Source: CAYGAW01 sp964347945
Lineage (GTDB): Bacteria; Chloroflexota; Anaerolineae; UBA7937; B3-Chlor
Reading direction: 5' to 3'
NCBI GenBank assembly: GCA_964347945.1
Contig: CAYGAW010000120.1
Coordinates: forward strand, 1 to 9,884
DNA: 9,884 nucleotides
The notes under the pieces were generated by a model, which was not told where the DNA came from, searched no databases, and saw only the letters and a program-made list of their open reading frames with translations. The translations under genes were made by a program, and so were the position numbers. Positions 1-5,808 of the stretch are shown in pieces (positions within the stretch are counted from its first letter, which is position 1; each line of letters starts with the position of its first letter).

Positions 1-132
1 CAGTGCGGCGAGTGCGAGTACCGGCGCTTGTGCGGTGGCTGTCGGGGGAGGGCCTCGGCCATTACCGGCGACTACCTCGCTGCGGATCCCTCGTGCTTCA
101 TCCACCCCCCTGATGAAGACGAAGCGGCATGA
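1..132 (+). CDS. C-terminal end of a radical SAM/SPASM-domain protein (partial)
   Basis: Frame 1 is open from the first base to a TGA at 130-132 and gives 43 residues, so the gene begins outside the window. It starts with a cysteine cluster of spacing C-x2-C-x5-C-x2-C (CGECEYRRLCGGCRG), followed by a fifth cysteine in DPSCFIHP. This layout matches the end of the SPASM/twitch auxiliary iron-sulfur domain of radical SAM enzymes, where such cysteines bind a second [4Fe-4S] cluster and the family motif is usually CxxCxxxxxCxGGC. The catalytic CxxxCxxC motif would lie upstream and is not visible, so the substrate cannot be named. Peptide-modifying maturases and haem-biosynthesis-type proteins share this ending. 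The gene is convergent with the Se/S operon that ends at 405, so no functional link is implied. Confidence 0.8.
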   Translation, partial: QCGECEYRRLCGGCRGRASAITGDYLAADPSCFIHPPDEDEAA

Positions 133-404
133 AGGCAGTTCGAGTGGAGTGTTTGCACTGCTGACCGCAACCTTCTCGCCCCGACAGCGCCGTGAACCGT
201 GCTGCTTGTATAGAACTGTGCGAGCCACTTGCATCCGGGAGCCCTCTTGGGCGGTATGACCGGCAGGATCGGGGTGGCTGAAGTGAAGATACCCCCCTCG
301 CCCCTTCGCTCCCGACAAGCCATCGCACGCCAGGCCACCTGCTAGGTGAGAAGGACGATCATCCCTACGGGTACTATGCAGCCCACGCCTCGTTCAACCG
401 CCGC
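133..404. other. Intergenic region between convergent genes
   Basis: This stretch lies between the stop of the radical SAM gene and the stop of the DUF3343 gene. I see no convincing gene in it. Short inverted repeats exist: AGCCAC at 223-228 with GTGGCT at 274-279, and CACCT/AGGTG around a 3-nt loop at 336-348. None is followed by a T-run, so I do not call a terminator. Confidence 0.5.
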
Positions 405-632
405 TTACAAAGCACAGATCTCCTCGAACTCAACTCGAGCCGCTTCAAGAATGGAGCGCACAAGCTCGACATCTGCCGGATCACACCTCAGGCAAACGCC
501 GCAGTCAGAGCTCAGATGCCGTGGAACAGGGATGAGTTTGACCTGCAAGCCCTCCTCCTTGGTTAGCTTCTCACCCCGTATGGCCCCACTAGTCGAATCG
601 AAAAGGACGACGCTGTATTCCCGCTCGCCCAC
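405..632 (-). CDS. DUF3343 (PF11823) putative Se/S carrier-like protein
   Basis: A small cytoplasmic protein of 75 residues, normal for the family. The hallmark is the segment VKLIPVPRHLSSDCGVCLR (residues 31-49): the LIPxPR strand followed by a DCGxC motif, with C44, C47 and C50, plus C73 near the end. DUF3343 proteins are described as putative Se/S carriers and are repeatedly found beside YedF, SelD and selenium-dependent molybdenum hydroxylase genes. The cysteines are the likely persulfide or perselenide sites, which is inference. The start is GTG: an AGGAGG site at 638-643 sits 5 nt upstream and overlaps the TAG stop of yedF (642-644), which implies coupled translation. It is the third and last gene of the operon. 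Confidence 0.88.
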   Translation of the reverse strand: MGEREYSVVLFDSTSGAIRGEKLTKEEGLQVKLIPVPRHLSSDCGVCLRCDPADVELVRSILEAARVEFEEICAL

Positions 633-641
633 GGAATCCTC

Positions 642-1238
642 CTACAGAGCAACCACCTTCTGGGCTCCCAACAGGGCCTCCGCGATGGAGTACATGTTGG
701 AGACCTCGCCGACGGCGATCTTCTCCTTGATTCCGAAATGGCCGAGACAAGTACCGCAGGCCAGAATCTCCACGCCCCTCCTCTCAAGGCCCGCCAGGTC
801 CTCCAGGACAGGAGAACCCTCCACCGTCAGCTTGACACCGGCATTGAGGAAGATCATCGTGTCAGGTAACGGTTCGACCTCGTTGAGAGTGTGGAGGAAC
901 GACCGTATGAGGATGCCCCCCAGTTCGTCGTCACCACGGCCCATACTGTCACCCGGGATCAGCACCACGGTCGGACGGGCGGGTGATTCCGTGAGCGGAG
1001 CAGGCACAGGTGTGTCGTCCGGAACAGCGCCGGTCTTGCTCACGTGCAGGTAGATTCCATCATCTTTGGTCTCCGTCTCGACGGAGTAGCCCTCCTTCTC
1101 CGCCATGCGCGATACGTTCATCATAGCAGCGTCGTTGTCTACTATGGTCGTCACCTGCTCGGCCTGGGCCATCGCCTTCTTTGTCTGAATCACGGGTTGC
1201 GGACACGCCAACCCTCTACAGTCCACCACTTTCGCCAT
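642..1238 (-). CDS. yedF: YedF: sulfurtransferase-like selenium metabolism protein (TusA + DsrE-like)
   Basis: This 198-residue protein has two domains. Residues 1-70 are a TusA/SirA-like fold with the signature VVDCRGLACPQP, in which C12 of the CPxP motif is the expected persulfide/perselenide carrier. After a proline-rich linker (about 71-88), residues 89-198 form a DsrE-like domain with the YedF block GDSMGRGDDELG (96-107) and a CGTC pair (C161, C164). This architecture matches the selenium metabolism protein YedF (TIGR03527), found mostly in genomes carrying selD and thought to pass Se or S to a labile-selenium cofactor or to selenophosphate synthesis. The ATG start has a GGAGGT site at 1244-1249 with a 5-nt spacer. 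The gene begins 45 nt after the desulfurase stop and its own stop lies inside the SD of the DUF3343 gene. The exact acceptor is unknown. Confidence 0.93.
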   Translation of the reverse strand: MAKVVDCRGLACPQPVIQTKKAMAQAEQVTTIVDNDAAMMNVSRMAEKEGYSVETETKDDGIYLHVSKTGAVPDDTPVPAPLTESPARPTVVLIPGDSMGRGDDELGGILIRSFLHTLNEVEPLPDTMIFLNAGVKLTVEGSPVLEDLAGLERRGVEILACGTCLGHFGIKEKIAVGEVSNMYSIAEALLGAQKVVAL

Positions 1239-1283
1239 TTGTGACCTCCGCTCAATGGGGATTCGCCGAACCAGCCAAGCCGC

Positions 1284-2441
1284 TCAGGACTGGCTGGAGG
1301 CTATCTCTCTCACCGCCTGTACCGAGGCGTCAACCTCCTCTGCTGTATTCAAGTAACTCAGAGCGAACCGCACCGTTCCTGTGGGGAAAGTGCCAATGGT
1401 CCTGTGGGCCGCTGGCGCACAGTGGAGCCCAACGCGACTCATGATGCCGCATCGTTCATCCAAGAGCAGCCCCACCTCGGAGGGAGCAAGACCTTCTAGG
1501 TTGAAGGAAACCGTGGCGGTTTGCATCTCGGGATCGTGGCCGCCGTAGAGAGTCAAGCCCGGTACATCCAGCAGTCCCACAATCAGCCTCTGTGTTAGCT
1601 GCACCTCGTGGCCCCGGATGTCTTCGACGCCATGCTCCAGGACGAACTTCAGGCCCGCTCGCAGGCCGGCCAACCCGACGGTATTGGGAGTGCCGCTCTC
1701 ACACTTGTCCGGCAGAAAGGTCGGCTGTTCCTCGCGCTCCGAGTGGCTGCCTGTACCTCCTTGCTTGAGAGGCTGCAACTCATCCACGTTGACCCGTTCA
1801 CCGATACAAAGCCCGCCCGTCCCCTGGGGTCCAAAGAGTGCCTTATGCCCCGTGAAGGCCAACAGATCTATCTGCATCTCCTTGATGTCGACGGGGTAGG
1901 CGCCGGCGGTCTGGGCAGCGTCCACCAGCAGGAGGATGCCATGCTTCCTCGATATCTCCCCTGCCTGTGATACAGGCAGCAAGCTGCCTACCACGTTAGA
2001 GGCATGATTGAGGGCGATCATTCTCGTGTACGGCCTGATAGCCGACTCCAGGTCCGCCGGATCGAGGAAGCCCTCGGGGGAACAGGACACCACCTCTACC
2101 TCTACGACCCCGTCCGCTTCCAGAGCACGGAGGGGCCGCATCACGGAGTTGTGCTCCATGCTGCTGGTGATGACGTGGTCACCAGGCCGCAGTAGCCCTT
2201 GCAAGGCCAGGTTCAAGGCCTCGGTCGCATTCAGACCGAAGACGATGCGCAAAGGATCATCCACGTTGAACAATCGGGCCAAGGCCTCACGTGCTTCATA
2301 GATCAGCCGCCCAGCCTCGATGGACAAACGATGAGCTGATCGCCCTGGACTGGCTCCCACTTCCGTCATGAAGAAAGACATCTCCTCAATCACGGCAGGA
2401 GGCTTCGGCCAGGAAGTAGCCGCGTTGTCAAAGTAGATCAT
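1284..2441 (-). CDS. Cysteine desulfurase family protein (class V aminotransferase, TIGR01977-like)
   Basis: A PLP enzyme of 385 residues that should release sulfur from cysteine, or selenium from selenocysteine, as an enzyme-bound persulfide/perselenide. Visible landmarks are the start MIYFDNAATSWPKP, SMEHNS (H97, stacks on PLP), VDAAQTAG (D174), the Schiff-base lysine K200 in FTGHK, ESGTPN (249-254), and the catalytic cysteine C341 in GLHCAPAAHRTIGT. The pattern fits the TIGR01977 group, which often sits beside yedF and DUF3343. A GTG nine bases further upstream (2450) is possible, but ATG at 2441 is preferred: it has GAGGTGG at 2447-2453 with a 5-nt spacer, and family members begin at this Met. 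It is the first gene of the operon, behind a long structured leader. Confidence 0.93.
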   Translation of the reverse strand: MIYFDNAATSWPKPPAVIEEMSFFMTEVGASPGRSAHRLSIEAGRLIYEAREALARLFNVDDPLRIVFGLNATEALNLALQGLLRPGDHVITSSMEHNSVMRPLRALEADGVVEVEVVSCSPEGFLDPADLESAIRPYTRMIALNHASNVVGSLLPVSQAGEISRKHGILLLVDAAQTAGAYPVDIKEMQIDLLAFTGHKALFGPQGTGGLCIGERVNVDELQPLKQGGTGSHSEREEQPTFLPDKCESGTPNTVGLAGLRAGLKFVLEHGVEDIRGHEVQLTQRLIVGLLDVPGLTLYGGHDPEMQTATVSFNLEGLAPSEVGLLLDERCGIMSRVGLHCAPAAHRTIGTFPTGTVRFALSYLNTAEEVDASVQAVREIASSQS

Positions 2442-2784
2442 CTCTACCACCTCAGGGTGAACGAACGAGCGGAGTCAGATCCTCCATCTCCGTTGGTCCG
2501 ACGACATTGGGCCACCGAAACCCGCAGCCCAAGGAGAGGAGAAACCGGGGGATGACCTAGAGGCTGGAAAGCCCGGATTGGCCTCGGCTTGAGGGAGCAG
2601 GTTCCAAGCGGCTAAGCAACGTATTGGGTGAAGCCTGATGCAGCCCGTGCATCGCGCCGGGGGCTCGGCTTCAGCCCGCTCAAGTGAACGGTACGGAATG
2701 ATACCGATTCCACTGCATCAGCCCTGCTCACCTCCTTCCTAAGCGTCCCATGGAGCGATCCCAGATTCTGGTCTTGGGACAGCC
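2442..2784 (-). promoter_or_regulatory. Long structured 5' leader of the Se/S operon (candidate cis-regulatory RNA)
   Basis: From the predicted start near 2784 to the desulfurase ATG there are about 340 untranslated bases, far longer than a normal leader. Plus-strand coordinates of the inverted repeats are: 9-bp arms 2635-2643 (CTGATGCAG) and 2713-2721 (CTGCATCAG), flanked by GGTGA 2627-2631 and TCACC 2728-2732; a competing hairpin GATGCA 2637-2642/TGCATC 2648-2653; GGGCT 2661-2665/AGCCC 2673-2677; CGGTA 2689-2693/TACCG 2702-2706; and TTGGGC 2507-2512/GCCCAA 2527-2532. The arm 2635-2643 can pair in two exclusive ways, as expected of an attenuator or riboswitch. It matches no riboswitch class I can recognise. 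A dispersed palindromic repeat in the leader is the alternative explanation. Confidence 0.5.
2680..2718 (-). CDS. Possible 12-residue leader peptide in the Se/S operon leader
   Basis: ATG at 2718-2716 opens a 12-codon frame (MQWNRYHSVPFT) ended by TGA at 2682-2680. Upstream at 2728-2737 is AAGGAGGTGA, a 10-nt perfect match to the anti-SD, ending 9 nt before the ATG. Such a perfect site has no other obvious use, since the first operon gene starts nearly 280 nt downstream. The ATG lies inside the 9-bp stem arm CTGATGCAG, so folding would hide it. An alternative frame from GTG 2731 (39 codons, stop at 2612-2614) overlaps the SD itself and is less likely. The peptide has no run of one amino acid, so classical codon-starvation attenuation is not evident. 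Confidence 0.35.
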   Translation of the reverse strand: MQWNRYHSVPFT

Positions 2785-2790
2785 ACCGGG

Positions 2791-2819
2791 ATTATAGAAT
2801 AGTCGCCGAGCGCTGTCAA
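2791..2819 (-). promoter_or_regulatory. Perfect-consensus sigma70 promoter of the Se/S operon
   Basis: On the minus strand, TTGACA (2819-2814) and TATAAT (2796-2791) are separated by exactly 17 bases. Both hexamers match the consensus in every position. Transcription should start near 2784 and read toward the desulfurase gene. So strong a promoter suggests that control occurs after initiation, in the leader, or through a repressor or activator nearby. Confidence 0.88.
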
Positions 2820-2836
2820 GCCAACCACTTCGAGAC

Positions 2837-2871
2837 TGCCACCACACCTCGTGGCAAACCTCGTCGACGAG
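2837..2871. promoter_or_regulatory. Palindrome and hairpin between the BTAD gene and the Se/S promoter
   Basis: A 12-nt perfect palindrome, CTCGTCGACGAG, lies at 2860-2871, three bases past the stop of the BTAD gene and 40 bases upstream of the -35 box. Beside it TGCCAC (2837-2842) and GTGGCA (2851-2856) form a 6-bp hairpin with an 8-nt loop. They could be an operator for a dimeric regulator of the Se/S operon or a weak terminator for the BTAD gene. No T-run is present. Confidence 0.35.
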
Positions 2872-2874
2872 CCA

Positions 2875-3678
2875 TCAGTGCAGAACACGCGCTGTGCCGT
2901 GCGCCACGCTCCTATTCGCGGCCAGCACTTCGCGAAGCGATCTCCCCAACATATCATCTACGAGAGCAGGGATTTCCGACCTCTCGTCGGGTGGAACATC
3001 CTGCTTCAACCTCTCGGTCAGTTCGAGATAGTGGCGCATGGCCGCCAGCCGGTCTCCCATACGTAAGAGACAGTCGACCACGCCCTTGTGGGCCGCCTCG
3101 CAGTAGTAGTCCTCGGCGATAGCGAGCCTGTACAACTCAAGAGCATCTTCTGGCGGTCCGCGCTTAGCCGCCAATTCCGCCATGGCCACGATGGCCTCGA
3201 GATGAAGCTGCTTGAGCCTGAATCTCGTTTGGTCACACCACTCGGAATCGCACCCCTCCAGGTAGTCTCCACCGTACAAGTCCAGAGCCTCACGGTACAG
3301 TTCCTCGGCCTTGCCACCGCCGTCTCTGATGCGTCTGGCGCGTCTCAGGAGAGCCTCGAAGTCCACAACGTCGTATTCCCACTCAGCGATGTCTCGGACG
3401 CGGTAGACGTCGTCCTCCCACACCACCACCTCCACCTCCAGGGCCCTGCGACACCGATAAAGTGTGGAATGGAAAAGCCCGTCTCTGCCGGCCTCATCTG
3501 CTTCGGGGAACAAGCACTCCCCAATGCGAGGCTTGCTCAGCCCGCCTGGATGGTTCAACAGAAGGAAGAACAGTTCCAGGGCGCGCTTCGACCCCCAAGC
3601 TTTCTTGGATACGGCGCGTGGTCCAATCCAGACTCGAGGTTGACCTAGTGCCTTGGCTCTCAGAGGAGGTGTTTCCAT
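2875..3678 (-). CDS. BTAD-domain transcriptional regulator (winged helix + bacterial transcriptional activator domain)
   Basis: This 267-residue cytoplasmic protein has the two-part layout of the AfsR/DnrI/SARP regulator group. Residues about 10-95 are an OmpR-like winged helix (GSKRALELFFLLLNHPGGLSKPRI, then HSTLYRCRRAL and a beta-wing VVVWEDDVYRV). Residues about 104-245 are the TPR-like BTAD, with YREALDLYGGDYLEG, EWCDQTRFRLKQLHLEA and repeated helix pairs. It lacks the NB-ARC ATPase and extra TPRs of AfsR-size proteins. ATG 3678 is chosen because GGGAGAG lies 5 nt upstream; a GTG at 3753 is in frame but has no SD and would leave almost no leader after the promoter. Its targets are unknown. 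The neighbours (Se/S operon downstream, divergent flavin reductase upstream) are candidates. Confidence 0.85.
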   Translation of the reverse strand: METPPLRAKALGQPRVWIGPRAVSKKAWGSKRALELFFLLLNHPGGLSKPRIGECLFPEADEAGRDGLFHSTLYRCRRALEVEVVVWEDDVYRVRDIAEWEYDVVDFEALLRRARRIRDGGGKAEELYREALDLYGGDYLEGCDSEWCDQTRFRLKQLHLEAIVAMAELAAKRGPPEDALELYRLAIAEDYYCEAAHKGVVDCLLRMGDRLAAMRHYLELTERLKQDVPPDERSEIPALVDDMLGRSLREVLAANRSVAHGTARVLH

Positions 3679-3776
3679 GCTATCTCTCCCACGGCCCTTC
3701 CATCCCCACAGATTGCGGCTGTGACAGCCTGGCGTCGCGCCTGACTCTGGCACATCAATTCGAGCTAGCCAACAAC

Positions 3777-3805
3777 ATTATGGCACGGTCTTTCTGCCTT
3801 GTCAA
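3777..3805 (-). promoter_or_regulatory. Sigma70-type promoter of the BTAD regulator gene
   Basis: Minus strand TTGACA (3805-3800), a 17-base spacer and CATAAT (3782-3777) form a near-consensus promoter. The predicted start near 3770 gives a leader of about 90 nt before the ATG at 3678. This supports the shorter start of the regulator over the GTG at 3753. Confidence 0.8.
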
Positions 3806-3981
3806 GCGCACATTACCACATATTGGGCCGCAGCCGAGAACAGCCACTACATGTTGTGGCCACCGCAGCACCCGGATAGCACCGGCTGTATTAGTCGAAG
3901 CCGCCACCAAGGGGGCAGCAAACGCTACGCTTCCACAAACCACGGGAACCACGGCCGCAATCCACGCTTCAGTCCATCCAT

Positions 3982-4010
3982 TTGCCCAAGGAAGAGGGGA
4001 ATGCTACAAT
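3982..4010 (+). promoter_or_regulatory. Extended -10 promoter of the flavin reductase gene
   Basis: TTGCCC (3982-3987), a 17-base spacer and TACAAT (4005-4010) preceded by TGC (TGn extension) form a good promoter. The predicted start near 4017 leaves a leader of about 35 nt before the GTG at 4052. It is divergent from the BTAD promoter, with about 180 bases between the two, room for shared operator sites. Confidence 0.7.
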
Positions 4011-4051
4011 GGGATCACGAGCCAAAGCACTCAGAAAGGAGGGAGGTCCAA

Positions 4052-4609
4052 GTGGCGAAGAAGAGCAAGAGACCTTCCACGTACTTGTATCCAGTGCCGG
4101 TTATTCTCGCCACCTGCGGGATCGAGAAGCCCAACATCATCACCCTCGCCTGGGTAGGCACTGTGTGCTCGGATCCACCCATGGTAGGCATCAGTGTGCG
4201 ACCCAATCGCCATTCACATGGCCTGATCGAGAAGACAGGCGAGTTCGTGATCAACATCCCGGGAGAGGATCTGCTGGAGCTGGCGGACCGTTGCGGGCAC
4301 GTCTCAGGTCGAGATGTCGACAAGTTCGCGACCTTTGGCCTTACACCGGAGCCGGCGACCGAAGTGAAGACCCCGCTCATCGCCGAATGCCACGTCAACA
4401 TGGAATGCAGGGTCGCCCAGAAGATACCCCTTGGCGCACATGACCTATTCTTGGCAGAGGTGGTGGCTGTTCACATCGATGAGGATGTGCTGGACGAATC
4501 GGGGCGTCGCATAGACTACGACAAGGCCAAACCGTTTGTCCTGACGTTCGCGGAGTACAGGGGCCTCGGGGATGCGCTAGGCCCCTACGGCTATTCGGTC
4601 AAGAAGTAG
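4052..4609 (+). CDS. Flavin reductase family protein (FMN-binding split barrel, flavoredoxin-like)
   Basis: A soluble protein of 185 residues, the usual size. It matches the flavin reductase-like split-barrel family: YPVPVILATCG (13-23), the FMN-contacting stretch NIITLAWVGTVCSDPPMVGISVRP (28-51), the EFVINIPG block (64-71), SGRDVDKF (85-92) and GAHDLFLAEVVAV (128-140). Family members bind FMN and either pass electrons as flavoredoxins or reduce free flavin with NAD(P)H. Which applies is not decidable here. The GTG start has AAGGAGG and GGAGGT at 4036-4047. The reading frame is open further upstream to 3851, but that part is not protein-like and contains the promoter. The stop overlaps the end of the convergent cyclase gene by 11 bases. 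Flavoredoxin-like proteins occur in sulfur-metabolising anaerobes, which is suggestive only. Confidence 0.88.
   Translation: MAKKSKRPSTYLYPVPVILATCGIEKPNIITLAWVGTVCSDPPMVGISVRPNRHSHGLIEKTGEFVINIPGEDLLELADRCGHVSGRDVDKFATFGLTPEPATEVKTPLIAECHVNMECRVAQKIPLGAHDLFLAEVVAVHIDEDVLDESGRRIDYDKAKPFVLTFAEYRGLGDALGPYGYSVKK
4559..4586. terminator. Hairpin at the convergent gene ends (possible terminator, no T-run)
   Basis: AGGGGCCT (4559-4566) and AGGCCCCT (4579-4586) form a perfect 8-bp GC-rich stem with a 12-nt loop. It lies inside the last codons of the flavin reductase gene and 12 bases past the cyclase stop. Neither strand has a T-run after it, so intrinsic termination is uncertain. It may instead block 3' decay or read-through. 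Confidence 0.3.
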
Positions 4610-5744
4610 AAGAATCGCTCTGTTCGGTCTGGCCGCCCTTGAGCGTTAGAGCTTCATAGACTTCGGCTTCTTCGGCTCGTCTCCTGATTCTCATGCGGCC
4701 TAGTGGCCTGGCCTCCACAAAGTCCCTGACCTGGTCGAAGGTGGTGCGGCTCAACAGTATCTGCTGGCCCTTGGCCTGCTCCTGGAGCCGGAAGGCGACG
4801 TTGACAGCGTCGCCGATCGCTGTGTAGTTCATCAGCGCTTCGCTGCCCACGTTGCCTACCACTGCCTCACCTGTGTTGACGCCGAAGCCGAAGTGGAGGC
4901 TCGGTTCGGCGTCGTAGCCCCTCAAGTTCTCCCGCAGGGCAAAGGCTGTGTTGACCGCCCGCAAAGCATGGTCCGGCTGTGGTATGGGAGCGTTATACAC
5001 CGCCATCACTGCATCTCCCATGAACTTGTCCAGGATGCCTCCCTGAGCGAAGATGGCCTCGGTAGCCAGTGTGAGATAGCCGTTCACCACGTCTATCAGT
5101 GTCTCTGGCGCCATCTTCTCCGCCAGCGCTGTGAATCCTCGGAGGTCAGCAAAGAGCACGGTCACCTCCCGCCTCTCGCCTCCCAGGTTGGCCCGCGACG
5201 GATCGTCGATCAGATAGCGGGCCACCTCTGACGGAAGGTAACGCTCAAACAGCTCCCGAGTCTTCTCCTCCAGCTCCTGGATCCGCTGGTAGCTGGCCTC
5301 CAGCTCACCGTACCTGGCCTGTAGTTCATCGTGGGCGGCTGACAGTTCCACCTGGAGACGCTTTCGCTCGCGCCGCAACTGGCTCCTCCCCAGGACTATG
5401 TCGAGCCGAATGAAGGCTTCCTGGTAATCCAAAGGTTTGATTAGGTAGTCATCGGCGCCTGCGGTTAGAGCCTCGACAGCCATCTCCTCAGAGCCAAAAG
5501 CGGTCATCATCACCACACCGATATGTGGGTCCTGGTCTCTGATCTGCTTCATGACAGAGATCCCGTCCAGACCCGGCATCATAATGTCCAGCAGGACCAG
5601 GTCAGGCTTGTCGCGACCGATGACCTCGAGAGCTTCCCGGCCATTACAGGCTGTGGTGACCTGGTAGCCCTCCCTTTCCAGCAGCTGCGCGGTGGCGTCG
5701 AGGAAAGCAGCATTGTCATCTGCCAAGGCTATGCGCGCGGTCAT
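4599..5744 (-). CDS. Response regulator fused to class IIIb adenylate cyclase
   Basis: A cytoplasmic signalling protein of 381 residues. Residues 3-118 are a CheY-like receiver with acidic D9/D10, phospho-acceptor D53 in LLDIMMPG, T81 and K103. Residues about 119-170 are heptad-rich and likely a coiled coil that dimerises the enzyme. Residues about 190-365 are a class III nucleotide cyclase domain: metal aspartates D200 (FADLRGFT) and D244 (FMGDAVMAVYNAP), adenine-selecting K240, and transition-state N315 and R319 (AVNVAFRL). The partner of the lysine at the substrate-selecting position is T308 where class IIIa enzymes have Asp, so this is class IIIb. Several K/T enzymes, such as CyaC of Spirulina, are bicarbonate-stimulated. 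The product is predicted to be cAMP. The ATG has AAAGGG 5 nt upstream. It follows cysC by 64 bases and may be co-transcribed. No partner histidine kinase is visible. Confidence 0.92.
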   Translation of the reverse strand: MTARIALADDNAAFLDATAQLLEREGYQVTTACNGREALEVIGRDKPDLVLLDIMMPGLDGISVMKQIRDQDPHIGVVMMTAFGSEEMAVEALTAGADDYLIKPLDYQEAFIRLDIVLGRSQLRRERKRLQVELSAAHDELQARYGELEASYQRIQELEEKTRELFERYLPSEVARYLIDDPSRANLGGERREVTVLFADLRGFTALAEKMAPETLIDVVNGYLTLATEAIFAQGGILDKFMGDAVMAVYNAPIPQPDHALRAVNTAFALRENLRGYDAEPSLHFGFGVNTGEAVVGNVGSEALMNYTAIGDAVNVAFRLQEQAKGQQILLSRTTFDQVRDFVEARPLGRMRIRRRAEEAEVYEALTLKGGQTEQSDSSTS

Positions 5745-5808
5745 CGCTACCCTTTGATGCTAGATGAGGCAAAGGAGGACTGGCGGCAGGAGCACCTCGC
5801 TCAAGCCC

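Noticed and set aside
346..1053. Long plus-strand frame of 235 codons opposite yedF and DUF3343
   Set aside because: Its translation is low-complexity Ser/Thr/Arg/Pro and lies antisense to two clearly recognised genes. It is a shadow frame.
2650..2682. UGA of the leader peptide (2682-2680) read as selenocysteine, with the GC-rich stem after it as a bacterial SECIS
   Set aside because: Tempting beside Se genes, but the read-through frame meets a second UGA three codons later and then has no recognisable protein. The stem does not show a clear SECIS apical loop.
2600..2735. tRNA (for example tRNA-Sec) or 4.5S RNA in the leader
   Set aside because: No GGTTCGA-type T-loop with proper acceptor pairing and no SRP-type GGAAGGAAGC domain could be found.
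2739..2957. Minus-strand frame of 72 codons overlapping the end of the BTAD gene
   Set aside because: It overlaps the recognised regulator in another frame and covers the consensus promoter. There is no SD or family resemblance.
3755..3952. Minus-strand frame of 65 codons with a hydrophobic stretch, a possible small membrane protein
   Set aside because: It runs through the BTAD promoter and has no SD site. The composition alone is not enough.
3851..4051. N-terminal extension of the flavin reductase to an upstream ATG
   Set aside because: The extension is not conserved-looking, contains the predicted promoter, and the GTG at 4052 has a strong SD.
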